Shown piece after piece: positions 24,129 through 33,863 of a DNA stretch of 64,000 nucleotides. The number at the start of each line of letters is the position of its first letter. Position 1 is the first letter of the stretch. A program made the position numbers and the translations under genes. The DNA comes from Chitinophagaceae bacterium (GTDB taxonomy: Bacteria > Bacteroidota > Bacteroidia > Chitinophagales > Chitinophagaceae): contig CP065012.1 in NCBI GenBank assembly GCA_016699815.1, positions 2,581,001 to 2,645,000 of the forward strand, read 5' to 3'. The notes under the pieces were generated by a model. That model was not told the origin of the DNA and ran no database searches. It saw only the letters and a list, made by a program, of their open reading frames with translations.

Positions 24129-26008
24129 ATTTGCTCAACGAAAAATCTGCTTCTTTAAGTGAAGTGCATGAAACCATTGATACTACTACAGCAAAGCATA
24201 TTGGCTGGCGTAGAATTTTTTCTTTTCTAGGTCCTGCTTACCTGGTAAGCGTGGGTTATATGGATCCCGGAAACTGGGCAACCGACCTTGCCGGTGGAAG
24301 CAAGTTTGGCTATAAACTTATTTGGGTATTGCTCATGAGCAACCTAATGGCTTTGTTGTTACAGGGCCTTTCCGCAAGGTTGGGTATTGTACGGGGCCGT
24401 GACCTTGCCCAGGCAAACCGGGAAACTTTTCCCCGGCCAATAAATTTTGCATTGTACATACTTGCCGAAATTGCCATAGCTGCAACCGACCTTGCAGAAG
24501 TATTGGGTATGGCCATAGGCATACAATTGCTTACCGGGCTGCCCCTTATTTGGGGAGTAAGTTTAACCATTTTAGATACTTTTTTACTACTCTATTTACA
24601 GCGCCTGGGTATGAAAAAAATGGAGGCATTCATTATAGCGCTCGTTGCTATAATTGCCATTTCATTTTTTATTGAACTGGCACTGGCTAAACCAGTGTTG
24701 AGTGAAATTGCAACAGGCTTTGTACCATCCTTGCCCAATAATGAAGCCTTGTATATTGCCATTGGTATTATTGGTGCAACGGTTATGCCACACAACCTCT
24801 ACCTGCATTCTGCACTGGTGCAAACCCGTAAAATTGAAAAATCGGAAAAAGGGTTTAAAGAAGCTTTGCGATTTAACCGCATTGACACTACCATTGCCCT
24901 CAATATTGCTTTTTTGGTAAATGCTTCTATTCTTATACTTGCTGCTACGGTATTTTTTAAAACCGGTAATTCCCATGTGGCAGAAATTAAAGAAGCCCAT
25001 CGTTTACTGCCATCATTTTTAGGAAATGTGGCACCGGTATTATTTGCCGTTGCCTTAATTGCATCTGGCCAAAGCAGCACGGTTACAGGCACCCTTGCAG
25101 GTCAAATAGTAATGGAAGGATATTTGCGTTTGCGCATAAATCCCATGTTGCGGAGGTTAATTACCCGGCTTATTGCTATTATACCTGCTTTTTTTGCCAT
25201 TTTAATTTATGGAGAAACCGAAGCCGATACCTTATTGGTACTCAGCCAGGTGATATTAAGTTTGCAACTTGGCTTTGCCATTATTCCGCTTATTCATTTT
25301 GTGAGCGATAAATCTACCATGGGAAATTTTGCTATTAAAGGCATTACTAAAATAGCGGCATGGTTAATTGCTTCGGTACTGGTTTATCTCAACATTAGAA
25401 TGTTGATCAACGAAGTGGTACCTGTTTTTCAAGGCAATAATTTTGCGGCAATAATTACAATTAGTATTATAGCTGCGGCCTGCCTGCTGTTGCTGCTTTA
25501 TATTATTTTATTTCCTTTGTTTCATAAGAAAAAAGCCGATGCTTCTATTAAAATACATGGCGTTGCCGAGATGCCCACAACATTTAATTTGCCGGTATAT
25601 AATAAAATTGCCGTTGCCCTTGATTTTAGTACAAACGATTATAAAATTATTACCTATGCCCTTGGCCAGGGAAATATAAATACGCAATACCTGCTTTTGC
25701 ATATTGTGGAAAGCGCTTCTGCAAGGTTGCATGGAAAAGAGTCTGCCGATTATGAAACACAAAAAGACATGGAGCAACTCCAGGCATATATAAAGCATTT
25801 AAGTGAAAAAGGATATAAAGCCACTGCCGAAATTGGCTATAATAAAAGGGTGAAAGAAATAGTAAGAATTGTAAAAGAAAGCCAATCGGACCTTTTGGTA
25901 ATAGGCGCACATGGCCATACGGCTTTCCGGGATTTATTGTATGGTGAAACGGTAAATGCAGTGCGGCACCAATTAAAAATACCTGTACTGGTAGTTACTT
26001 TGAAATAG
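24125..26008 (+). CDS. mntH: NRAMP Mn2+/Fe2+ transporter with C-terminal UspA domain
   Basis: 627 residues from the ATG at 24125, which overlaps the mntR stop; an upstream TTG is disfavoured. Residues up to about 445 form an 11-TM NRAMP with metal-site motifs D-P-G-N (TM1) and M-P-H-N-L (TM6). After a linker, residues from about 480 form a cytoplasmic UspA domain with G-x2-G-x9-G. The final G-(S/T) of the nucleotide motif reads G-E, so binding may differ. Usual MntH proteins end near 420-450 residues, so this is a genuine fusion. Inner membrane. Confidence 0.93.
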   Translation: MNLLNEKSASLSEVHETIDTTTAKHIGWRRIFSFLGPAYLVSVGYMDPGNWATDLAGGSKFGYKLIWVLLMSNLMALLLQGLSARLGIVRGRDLAQANRETFPRPINFALYILAEIAIAATDLAEVLGMAIGIQLLTGLPLIWGVSLTILDTFLLLYLQRLGMKKMEAFIIALVAIIAISFFIELALAKPVLSEIATGFVPSLPNNEALYIAIGIIGATVMPHNLYLHSALVQTRKIEKSEKGFKEALRFNRIDTTIALNIAFLVNASILILAATVFFKTGNSHVAEIKEAHRLLPSFLGNVAPVLFAVALIASGQSSTVTGTLAGQIVMEGYLRLRINPMLRRLITRLIAIIPAFFAILIYGETEADTLLVLSQVILSLQLGFAIIPLIHFVSDKSTMGNFAIKGITKIAAWLIASVLVYLNIRMLINEVVPVFQGNNFAAIITISIIAAACLLLLLYIILFPLFHKKKADASIKIHGVAEMPTTFNLPVYNKIAVALDFSTNDYKIITYALGQGNINTQYLLLHIVESASARLHGKESADYETQKDMEQLQAYIKHLSEKGYKATAEIGYNKRVKEIVRIVKESQSDLLVIGAHGHTAFRDLLYGETVNAVRHQLKIPVLVVTLK

Positions 26009-26573
26009 CCATAAGCTTTTTTTCAAGTGTATTGTTCCATTGTTCCTGCTTTTCAAAGTTGCGGCCATTTTGTGTTTGCTCATCATATTGGTTTTGCAGG
26101 TTGTTCATATAATCCAGGCATTCCCTGTATATGGAAGGAATTAAGGTTTTATAATTGGATGAAGATATTGCCGCATTTTTTATTTTAGAAACAAATACAC
26201 TTGCTGCAATAAAGCTGATGTTAAAATGATGTTGCTCATGGTTGAGGATATAGGCCGATTTTTTATCGGGCTTTACCCATGATTGCGGTTTGTTGAAATA
26301 ACAATACACCGCCACATTTACATTTAATATTTCACCGGCAGTGGTTACCGATGCTTTGTAACCAAACCCACTCATGGTAATGGCGGCAGTACTACCTTTT
26401 TCCACTGGCGGGGGACCCTTAAAATCGGCCCAGCTCAGTTTTTCGTTGCGGTTATAATAAATTACTTCCTGAGAAGCCAATTCGGTTTGCTGGGTCCAGT
26501 AAACATTGGTATGTAATTGTGCTTTAACTGTAGAACAGTAAAAAATTAAAAATATGGCTAAAGAAAATTTCAT
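25995..26573 (-). CDS. Secreted zinc-protease-like protein (DUF922)
   Basis: 192 residues from the ATG at 26573; the longer frame needs TTG. A signal peptide ends V-K-A-Q. The central L-N-H-E-Q-H-H-F motif is an HExxH zinc site in the DUF922 context, preceded by L-S-W-A-D-F-K-G-P. It is likely a periplasmic or secreted metalloprotease; the substrate is unknown. It is convergent with mntH and the two coding regions overlap by 14 bp. Confidence 0.8.
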   Translation of the reverse strand: MKFSLAIFLIFYCSTVKAQLHTNVYWTQQTELASQEVIYYNRNEKLSWADFKGPPPVEKGSTAAITMSGFGYKASVTTAGEILNVNVAVYCYFNKPQSWVKPDKKSAYILNHEQHHFNISFIAASVFVSKIKNAAISSSNYKTLIPSIYRECLDYMNNLQNQYDEQTQNGRNFEKQEQWNNTLEKKLMAISK

Positions 26574-26648
26574 AATAGGCAAAGCAAATAAATAGGCTTA
26601 ATTGCAAATAAAAAATTAAAAGCCCACGGATTACCAAATCCTTAACAG

Positions 26649-27659
26649 CTATTTTTCTGAAAGGCGGCGGTGAACATTTGCTGCAATGCTACCCATATCC
26701 AATTTTTCCATGCAATTAAAATGTTCCAGCGGGCATTTATCTTCGCCATACTTACTGCAGGGCTGGCAACAAAGGTTTAGAGAAATGTTTTCATAAATGG
26801 GATATGGGCCGCTATGCCTGTAAGCTGTGCCATAGTAAGGCGCAACATCAAGCTGGGGCGTAGTGGCGCCCCAAATTGCTAATACCTGTTTTTGAAAAGC
26901 GCAGGCAATATATTGCATGCCTGTATCGTGTGAAATAACCAGTTTGCTTTTTCGTATTAAATCCGCCGATTCCAGTAAATTATACTTTCCGCAGGAATTA
27001 TATACCTTAACCGGGTCGGCTGCGGCAATTTTTTTTCCATTGCTCCGGTCTTCTTTGCCGCCAATAAGTATTATGGGATGGTTGATTTTGCTGCACAATT
27101 CCTTTAATTTATGTACGGGCAATTTTTTTGTAGCATAAGAAGCGCCAATTACCAGGCATATAAATCCTGCCTGATGCGATGTGGGCAAATGGTCTTCAGT
27201 TACCATTTCATTTTCGGGAATAAAAAAATCCAAACCGAGCCCATCATCCTGCACCCCAAGCGGGGCCACGGTTTCCAGACTGCGTTGCGTAATATGCTTT
27301 TTGGGCATCAGGTTTAGGCTAAACTCGGTAAGTAAAAATTTTTGTAGGCTCAGTTTTTGAATGGTAAAAGAGGGTTTGCGTAAAGCAAATTTTATTTTTG
27401 CACTGCGGAAATTATTGTGGAGGTCAATAACATAATCATAGTTTTCGGCTTTCAACTGTTTTACCAATTCCTTCAAATTATTTTGATAATAAAAAAACTT
27501 GTCAATATAGGGGTTGTATTCGGTTACTTTTTTAAAAGAATACTTAGTAATAAAATGTAACGCTGTATCGCCCATTTGTTTTTTGATACAACGAAAAGCA
27601 GGGCTGGCCAATACAATGTCGCCAATGGATGAAAACCGTATAACTAGGATCTTTGTCAT
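26649..27659 (-). CDS. Glycosyltransferase family 9 (heptosyltransferase-like)
   Basis: 336 residues with N-terminal R-F-S-S-I-G-D-I-V-L and C-terminal S-H-D-T-G-M-Q-Y-I-A and W-G-A-T-T-P, the hallmarks of ADP-heptose:LPS heptosyltransferases. A cysteine-rich C-terminal patch (C-C-Q-P-C-S ... C-P ... C-M) is typical of the Bacteroidota branch. It adds a sugar in lipopolysaccharide core assembly at the inner-membrane cytoplasmic face. DedA follows upstream at 27704. Confidence 0.87.
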   Translation of the reverse strand: MTKILVIRFSSIGDIVLASPAFRCIKKQMGDTALHFITKYSFKKVTEYNPYIDKFFYYQNNLKELVKQLKAENYDYVIDLHNNFRSAKIKFALRKPSFTIQKLSLQKFLLTEFSLNLMPKKHITQRSLETVAPLGVQDDGLGLDFFIPENEMVTEDHLPTSHQAGFICLVIGASYATKKLPVHKLKELCSKINHPIILIGGKEDRSNGKKIAAADPVKVYNSCGKYNLLESADLIRKSKLVISHDTGMQYIACAFQKQVLAIWGATTPQLDVAPYYGTAYRHSGPYPIYENISLNLCCQPCSKYGEDKCPLEHFNCMEKLDMGSIAANVHRRLSEK

Positions 27660-27703
27660 TTTGGAATAAAATGCGGAAAAAGGGATTTAGGTAAATAGCA
27701 ACA

Positions 27704-28390
27704 TTAGTCTTTGGGTAAATTTTTCTTTTTACTGAAAAAAAGTTTCCATATAACCGGCAAAGTTGTAATCAATACAATTCCTATAACAATTACTTCCAGG
27801 TGTTCTTTTAAATCGAAATTATATTTTGATTTGATAAAGGCATTGAGGTAGTGGCCTGCAAAAAGCATGGTTACCGCCCAGGCAATACAACCTACAATAT
27901 TGTAAAACATAAACTTCTTTTTATCCATTTTTACAATACCGGCAACAATGGGTGCAAAGGTGCGGATGATGGGCAAAAACCTTGCTACTACGATGGTGCC
28001 TGCCCCGTTTTTTTCATAAAAATCATGCGCTTGTTCCAGGTACCTTTTTTTAAAAAAGAAGCTGTCTTTTCTTTTGTAAAGGGTTGGGCCGCTTTTAAGG
28101 CCAAACCAATAGCCAACGGAATTGCCCAAAACACCACAGATAATCACTAACACGGTAAGGATGAGGAGTTGTAAAAAATCTGATCCGGTATTGATATTGA
28201 GGCCCTGCATTATTAAATCATTGCTATAAATACCGGCTACAAAAAGCAACGAATCACCGGGAAGAAAAAATCCTGCAAACAATCCGGTTTCTGCAAAAAC
28301 TATAAATAAAAATAACCACAACCCTCCGTTTTCAATATAAAAAGCAGGGTTTAAGAGTTCGTGCCAGTTAAATTCCAATAAAGTTACCAT
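27704..28390 (-). CDS. DedA family membrane protein
   Basis: 228 residues with the DedA pattern: an N-terminal E-T-G-L-F-A-G-F-F-L-P-G-D-S-L segment, then V-V-A-R-F-L-P-I-I-R-T-F-A-P (conserved Arg residues) and G-x-x-A-W. DedA proteins are inner-membrane scramblase- or transporter-like proteins, recently linked to undecaprenyl-phosphate or phospholipid flipping. It lies 44 bp upstream of the GT9 gene on the same strand. Confidence 0.9.
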   Translation of the reverse strand: MVTLLEFNWHELLNPAFYIENGGLWLFLFIVFAETGLFAGFFLPGDSLLFVAGIYSNDLIMQGLNINTGSDFLQLLILTVLVIICGVLGNSVGYWFGLKSGPTLYKRKDSFFFKKRYLEQAHDFYEKNGAGTIVVARFLPIIRTFAPIVAGIVKMDKKKFMFYNIVGCIAWAVTMLFAGHYLNAFIKSKYNFDLKEHLEVIVIGIVLITTLPVIWKLFFSKKKNLPKD

Positions 28391-28546
28391 ACGTGCTTTT
28401 TATATCCAATGCGGTTTTGATTTTGCAATATACGTTAAAAGCCAATTTGTAATCGTTCATCCATAAAATATATGAATAGTAAGGTTAATACCAATTATTT
28501 TCTTACTTTTCCGTAATTATTTATTGAATACAACTAATTTTTACTT

Positions 28547-30214
28547 ATGAGTTTGTTTGTTAAAAAACCAATGGATGTACTGTTGAATGAAGCAGGCGAA
28601 TCTGGGGAGCACACCTTAAAAAGATCACTTGGTTCCTGGGGATTAATAGCCCTGGGTATTGGCGCTATTATTGGCGCAGGCTTGTTTTCCATTACGGGAA
28701 TGGCTGCTGCAAACCATGCCGGCCCGGCCATTACTATTTCTTTTATTGTTGCGGGGTTGGGTTGTGCTTTTGCAGGGCTGTGTTACGCAGAGTTTGCTTC
28801 AATGATTCCTGTAGCAGGGAGTGCTTATACCTATTCTTATGCAACCATGGGTGAGTTTATTGCATGGATTATTGGTTGGGACCTTGTGTTGGAATATGCC
28901 GTTGGTGCGGCAACCGTTGGTATTAGCTGGAGTGGTTACCTGGTAAAATTTTTAAAGGGGTTTAATATCCATTTACCCAATGCGCTTACTGCCGGGCCTT
29001 GGGATGGTGGTGTTATTAATATTCCTGCAGTTTTCATTATAGTATTAATGAGTTTACTGCTTATAAAAGGCACTAAAGAGAGTGCAAGGGTAAATGCTGT
29101 AATAGTTGCCCTAAAAGTTAGTGTTGTCCTCACCTTTATTTTTCTTGGCTGGCATTATATCAACAGCAGCAATTACGATCCTTATTTTATTCCGGCAACT
29201 GAGCCTGGCCATGAAAGCTTTTTTAACCATGGGTTTGGTGGCGTTATTAGGGCCGCAGCCATAGTTTTCTTTGCCTATATTGGTTTTGATGCAGTAAGTA
29301 CAGCAGCTCAGGAAACAAAAAACCCCAAGCGAAATATGCCCATTGGCATTTTGGGCTCATTGGCTATTTGTACTGTTTTGTATTTACTTTTTGCACATGT
29401 AATGACAGGGGTTGCCAACTACAAAACTTTTTTGGGTACCGATAGTAAAGATGCTATTGCTCCCGTATATGTTGCGATTGAACACATGGGCTCACCCAAT
29501 GCAAGTGGTGTTATTCAACCCGATTATCCATGGCTCAACAGGGCAATTGTAGTAGCCATACTGGGTGGATATGCTTCTGTAATACTAGTAATGCTAATGG
29601 GACAGTCGAGGGTTTTTTACAGTATGAGTAAAGATGGCTTGTTGCCTAAAGTATTTTCATCTGTTCATCCAAAGTTTCGCACACCGGCAAAAAATAATAT
29701 GATGTTTATGGTTTTTGTAAGCCTTTTTGCTGCTTTTGTTCCGGCAAGGGTTGTAGGGGAAATGACAAGTATTGGAACTTTGTTTGCCTTTATATTAGTT
29801 TGTATTGGTATATTGGTAATGCGTAAAAAAATGCCCAATGTACCCAGGGGTTTTAAAACCCCGCTAGTACCCATTGTTCCCGTATTAGGCATTATTACCT
29901 GCTTGTTCATGATGGTTTTTTTACCTATGGATACCTGGATAAGGTTATTGGTATGGATGCTCATTGGCCTGGATATTTATCTCGTTTATGGCGCTAAGCA
30001 TAGCCATTTGGGAGATGGAACCGATGCCGATGGCCGTAGCGGCATGAATGTTGCCCGATACACAGGCATTGGGTTATCGGTATTGTTAATAATTGTAGGC
30101 TTCCTTCATCAAAATACAGTGGGCTACGATGCAGACAGGACCTTGCTTTATATTTCTTTAATTTTTGCTTTGGTACATGCAGTAATTTATGGTATGAAAC
30201 TTGCTAAAAAGTAA
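28547..30214 (+). CDS. APC superfamily amino acid permease (CAT-type)
   Basis: 555 residues with about 12-14 membrane segments. The TM1 loop G-A-I-I-G-A-G-L-F and TM6 F-F-A-Y-I-G-F-D mark the cationic amino acid transporter branch (YfnA-like). It imports amino acids, probably by H+ symport; the exact substrate is unknown. Stand-alone, inner membrane. Confidence 0.9.
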   Translation: MSLFVKKPMDVLLNEAGESGEHTLKRSLGSWGLIALGIGAIIGAGLFSITGMAAANHAGPAITISFIVAGLGCAFAGLCYAEFASMIPVAGSAYTYSYATMGEFIAWIIGWDLVLEYAVGAATVGISWSGYLVKFLKGFNIHLPNALTAGPWDGGVINIPAVFIIVLMSLLLIKGTKESARVNAVIVALKVSVVLTFIFLGWHYINSSNYDPYFIPATEPGHESFFNHGFGGVIRAAAIVFFAYIGFDAVSTAAQETKNPKRNMPIGILGSLAICTVLYLLFAHVMTGVANYKTFLGTDSKDAIAPVYVAIEHMGSPNASGVIQPDYPWLNRAIVVAILGGYASVILVMLMGQSRVFYSMSKDGLLPKVFSSVHPKFRTPAKNNMMFMVFVSLFAAFVPARVVGEMTSIGTLFAFILVCIGILVMRKKMPNVPRGFKTPLVPIVPVLGIITCLFMMVFLPMDTWIRLLVWMLIGLDIYLVYGAKHSHLGDGTDADGRSGMNVARYTGIGLSVLLIIVGFLHQNTVGYDADRTLLYISLIFALVHAVIYGMKLAKK

Positions 30215-30353
30215 ACGATCAACCAGAGTTTTGTTTAACCATTTTTGCAGGTATTAACAGGGTATTGGCGAAAATGAGTAAACCTTTTTCTTATTTTTTA
30301 AATCTATTAAGAGAAAATTTTTCATTTTTGCAAAAGGTAATTTATTGATGTAA

Positions 30354-30800
30354 ATGAAGCAGATAATAATTTTTGTGGTTATTTTTTGTTGCTCTTTTAT
30401 GAGCAAAGCTCAGGTTGATTTTAAAGATAGTTTGGGAGTTGTAACCATAAAGCAGGACAACCGTATAGAAATACTCGGCCAGAAAATGGCGGAATATAAC
30501 CTTAACCTGGCCACAAAACCCAGGATGTCAAAAGGCTTTCGTTTAATGCTGCTTAGCACAAGCAACCGGGATCTGGCAATGAGTGTACGTACAAAACTGC
30601 TGCAGCAATTTCCCAACGAAAGTATTTACATGAGCTTTCAAAGCCCGTATATTAAAATAAAGTTTGGCAATTTTGAAGAAAGGGGCGATGCCGACAGGAT
30701 GCGTAAGTTATTACTTGCCCAAAAACTTGTTCCGGGAAATATTTATATAGTATCCGAAAATATAGAAGTAAACCCAAAGGATGCTACAACGGCGAATTAA
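30354..30800 (+). CDS. Secreted SPOR-domain-like protein
   Basis: 148 residues with a signal peptide ending S-K-A-Q. The segment from about 60 to 125 (G-F-R-L-M-L-L to I-K-F-G-N-F with R-M-R-K-L-L) has the beta-alpha-beta pattern of SPOR domains, which bind denuded septal peptidoglycan. No catalytic domain is present, so it is probably an envelope accessory protein. Convergent with the anti-sigma gene. Confidence 0.7.
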   Translation: MKQIIIFVVIFCCSFMSKAQVDFKDSLGVVTIKQDNRIEILGQKMAEYNLNLATKPRMSKGFRLMLLSTSNRDLAMSVRTKLLQQFPNESIYMSFQSPYIKIKFGNFEERGDADRMRKLLLAQKLVPGNIYIVSENIEVNPKDATTAN

Positions 30801-30803
30801 ATC

Positions 30804-31163
30804 TTATCCTACTATTTTTTTAATGATCAGGTAGCTTATAATGGAGATAATCAGTAAGATGCCTATTGTAGTGTAAATAATATACTCGTTGCTGAAAAGG
30901 CTTTTAACACGGTTCCTTTTTGCTTTTTGCAATTTCCCTTTTAGCGATTTGTTTATTTGAAATGCCAGCAACGATGCTTTTTCTTTACTGCTTATATTTT
31001 TTAAACCATCCATTGCATCGGCCAAAAAAGGGTCGTCCCGGAGTTGTTGTTCGAGCTTTTGCATTTCCTGTTCGGGCAATTTCCCATCAATATATTGAAG
31101 CAGTTTTTCCTGCTCTATCTCATTGTTGAGGTTTTGTAACATATTTTTTAAGTCATCGTTCAT
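30804..31163 (-). CDS. Putative anti-sigma factor, small single-pass membrane protein
   Basis: 119 residues. The N-terminal half has Y-I-D-G-K-L-P-E-Q-E, resembling the zinc-less anti-sigma helix bundle common in Bacteroidota. A basic stretch is followed by one transmembrane segment at about 94-114. It overlaps the upstream ECF sigma gene by 11 bp, the normal layout of a sigma/anti-sigma pair. The periplasmic part is only a few residues, so the sensing mode is unclear. Confidence 0.75.
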   Translation of the reverse strand: MNDDLKNMLQNLNNEIEQEKLLQYIDGKLPEQEMQKLEQQLRDDPFLADAMDGLKNISSKEKASLLAFQINKSLKGKLQKAKRNRVKSLFSNEYIIYTTIGILLIISIISYLIIKKIVG

Positions 31164-31722
31164 TTTCCTGCATTTTCAATAGTTTCATTTTTAAATTTCT
31201 TTTGCCGTTTTGTATAAAACTTTTTACCTGCATCAGAGTAAATCCTGATAATTCGGCTATTTGCTGATAGGTTTGTTTTTTTAAATAAAATAAAGTTACA
31301 CAAAGCTTTTGTTCATCATTAAGTTGATCTAAGGCAAAGTTGAGCTGGTTTAATTGGATGTCTTTTTGTATTATTTGTTCTAAATTAGGATCTTCCGTAA
31401 CCGAAGCAATATTTTCACTGAGCGGTGATGGCATTTTGTTTTTGAGCCTTAACAGCATAAGGCAATGGTTACGGGCAATGGTATATATCCAGCTTTTAAA
31501 ATATTCCACTTTATACCTGGGTAGTTCATGAATTACTTTTAAAAATACCTGTTGTACCGCATCTTTTGCTTCGTCCTCGTTGTTGAGGTATTTCATGCAT
31601 ACCCCCAGTAATAAATAGGTATAGCGCTGAAGCAAGCGACCTAATATCTCGTTATCTTTTGTTACTGAAAAGAGTTCAAGTAGCTCAGTATCATCCTTAT
31701 ATGGTAAGTTTTCTTCGCTCAA
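31153..31722 (-). CDS. ECF RNA polymerase sigma factor
   Basis: 189 residues. Sigma-2 region with D-E-A-K-D-A-V-Q-Q-V-F-L-K-V and I-A-R-N-H-C-L, then sigma-4 with Y-Q-Q-I-A-E-L-S-G-F. The start is TTG at 31722, since the next methionine lies inside region 2. It directs transcription of an unidentified regulon, held in check by the overlapping anti-sigma gene. Divergent from miaB. Confidence 0.9.
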   Translation of the reverse strand: MSEENLPYKDDTELLELFSVTKDNEILGRLLQRYTYLLLGVCMKYLNNEDEAKDAVQQVFLKVIHELPRYKVEYFKSWIYTIARNHCLMLLRLKNKMPSPLSENIASVTEDPNLEQIIQKDIQLNQLNFALDQLNDEQKLCVTLFYLKKQTYQQIAELSGFTLMQVKSFIQNGKRNLKMKLLKMQENER

Positions 31723-31829
31723 ATCCCAGGCTTGTTTATATGTATGGATGTAAACTTAAGATAATTTCCATAACCAGGCTACAAACGATTAGCGCCTGCC
31801 ACTATGTCACTTTTGTAATAGAATCTGCG

Positions 31830-31837
31830 TATATTTG
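31830..31837 (+). promoter_or_regulatory. -7 promoter element of miaB
   Basis: TATATTTG is a perfect TAnnTTTG element 18 bases before the miaB ATG. A TTTTG lies upstream at 31811-31815, but the 14-base spacing is shorter than usual. Confidence 0.5.
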
Positions 31838-31854
31838 CTATTCTATTTTTAAAG

Positions 31855-33270
31855 ATGGAAGAATTATTTACACATAAAACTATTGATGAGCTCAGGCAGG
31901 GAGAAGCTATTTCATTACCAGAAATATTTAATGAATCTGGCTCTAAAAAATTTTATATTGAAAGCTATGGTTGTGCTATGAACTTTGCCGATAGCGAGGT
32001 GGTAGCTTCAATATTACAAAAAGAAGGATTTGGCGCTACCATAGAACCGGAAATTGCCGATCTCATATTTATTAATACTTGCTCTATAAGGGAAAAAGCT
32101 GAACAAACCGTACGTAAAAGGCTTACCATTCTCAAGTCTTATAAAAAGCGTAACCCAGGAATGCTGATAGGCGTTTTAGGCTGTATGGCAGAAAGGCTTA
32201 AAGCAACATTTTTGGAAGAAGAGAAACTGGTAGATATTGTGGTAGGCCCAGATGCTTACCGTACCCTTCCGCAATTAATAACGGAAGCAGAAGGCGGACA
32301 AAAAGCCGTAAATGTTTTACTTAGCCGGGAAGAAACCTATGCAGATATTTCTCCCATTCGCTTAAACAGTAATGGCGTAACGGCCTTTGTAAGTATTATG
32401 AGGGGCTGCAATAATATGTGTTCGTTTTGTGTAGTGCCCTTTACCCGTGGCAGGGAACGCAGCAGAGATGTCAACAGTGTGGTGAAAGAATGTGAAGCAT
32501 TATTTAATGATGGGTACAAAGAAGTAACTTTATTGGGCCAAAATGTAGATAGTTATCACTTTATTGATGAAAGGAATAATAGGGTAATAAATTTTGCCAA
32601 ACTTTTAGAAATGGTAGCGAAAATTTCACCCAATTTAAGAGTGCGTTTTTCTACATCGCATCCAAAAGATATTACCGATGAAGTATTGTTTACCATTGCC
32701 CGGTATGAAAATATTTGTAATTATATCCACCTTCCGGTGCAAAGTGGCAGCAGCAGGGTACTTTCTTTAATGAACCGCACTTACAGCCGGGAATGGTATG
32801 TTGCACGGGTAAATCGTATAAGGGAAATATTGCCCAACTGTGGTTTATCTACCGACATGATTGTAGGCTTTTGTACCGAAACCGAAGGAGACCATGAGCA
32901 ATCGCTGGAACTAATGGAGTATTGCCAATACGACCTGGCTTATATGTATTTTTATAGCGAAAGGCCGGGAACCCTTGCTGCACGCAGGTTTGCCGATGAT
33001 ATTCCTTTGGAAGTAAAGAAAAAAAGGCTGCAGCAAATGGTTGACCTGCACCGTATCCACTCTTTAAAAAGTATGCAAAAAGATGTGGGCAAAGCCTTTA
33101 AAGTGCTTATTGAAGGTGCTTCTAGAAAAAATGCAGATGAACTCTTTGGAAGAAACGAGCAAAATAAAGTAATTGTTTTCCCTAAGGAAAATTTTAGCAA
33201 AGGCCAGTATGTAAATGTGCTGGTTGAAACTTGTACCGCCGGAACTTTAATTGGTAAAGCCATACATTAA
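31855..33270 (+). CDS. miaB: tRNA-2-methylthio-N6-dimethylallyladenosine synthase MiaB
   Basis: 471 residues with the three methylthiotransferase domains. The UPF0004 domain has the cysteine motifs G-C-A-M-N, N-T-C-S-I-R-E and G-C-M-A-E. The radical SAM cluster is C-N-N-M-C-S-F-C, and a C-terminal TRAM domain spans about 400-470. It adds a methylthio group to i6A37 of tRNAs reading UNN codons. It is followed 5 bp later by a secreted paralogue pair, probably in the same transcript. Confidence 0.95.
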   Translation: MEELFTHKTIDELRQGEAISLPEIFNESGSKKFYIESYGCAMNFADSEVVASILQKEGFGATIEPEIADLIFINTCSIREKAEQTVRKRLTILKSYKKRNPGMLIGVLGCMAERLKATFLEEEKLVDIVVGPDAYRTLPQLITEAEGGQKAVNVLLSREETYADISPIRLNSNGVTAFVSIMRGCNNMCSFCVVPFTRGRERSRDVNSVVKECEALFNDGYKEVTLLGQNVDSYHFIDERNNRVINFAKLLEMVAKISPNLRVRFSTSHPKDITDEVLFTIARYENICNYIHLPVQSGSSRVLSLMNRTYSREWYVARVNRIREILPNCGLSTDMIVGFCTETEGDHEQSLELMEYCQYDLAYMYFYSERPGTLAARRFADDIPLEVKKKRLQQMVDLHRIHSLKSMQKDVGKAFKVLIEGASRKNADELFGRNEQNKVIVFPKENFSKGQYVNVLVETCTAGTLIGKAIH

Positions 33271-33275
33271 TAAAA

Positions 33276-33791
33276 ATGACGAAAAGGTTTTTTTTGCTTT
33301 TGGTAATTGTGTTTTCTGTAACAGGTGTAAAAGCACAGCAAACCAACATTGAAGATTGGGCAGCATACCTTAGCACTGCAGTACCCAAAGAGTATTTTAA
33401 TTATTTTTTTAAAAGCGGTGGAAGTATTGTAAAGAGGATATACTATTTTAAATATAAAGATGAAAAGTATCTTGCCCTTTACGAAAAGGGCAAGCTGCTC
33501 AATGTTAAACTGGCCGGGGAAGATTATTTTCAACTGCTTGAACAAAACTATAAGGACCTAAAATATAATGCAAACAATTTATTAAAAGTTTGCAGGAAGG
33601 TTTTCCCGAATTATAAGACAGATTACTTAAATACGGCTATTGATATTAGAAATGTTGCCATAAAGTTTAAAAGTGTTCATTGCAATCATTTTAGATTGCC
33701 CACTGAGGTTTCACTTGTTGATGAAAAGTTTCAGCCCTTTTATAGCTTGTTAAATGAAATAGTGCAAAAAATGGAAGCTGCTTTCGAATAA
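33276..33791 (+). CDS. Secreted protein of unknown function, paralogue 1
   Basis: 171 residues with a signal peptide ending V-K-A-Q. Recognisable shared blocks with the next gene are I-E-D-W-A-A-Y-L near the mature N-terminus, Y-Y-F-K-Y-K-D-E-K-Y-L, and an N-E-I-V ... A-A-F-E C-terminus. No domain family is recognised. It lies 5 bp after miaB. Cysteines are few. The role is unknown; a periplasmic envelope protein seems likely. Confidence 0.75.
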   Translation: MTKRFFLLLVIVFSVTGVKAQQTNIEDWAAYLSTAVPKEYFNYFFKSGGSIVKRIYYFKYKDEKYLALYEKGKLLNVKLAGEDYFQLLEQNYKDLKYNANNLLKVCRKVFPNYKTDYLNTAIDIRNVAIKFKSVHCNHFRLPTEVSLVDEKFQPFYSLLNEIVQKMEAAFE

Positions 33792-33863
33792 TACGGAATG
33801 TAAAATTATTGGTTTCATGAAAATAAAATGGGTGGACAAAACAGTAAATTTTTTAAAAAAGAA

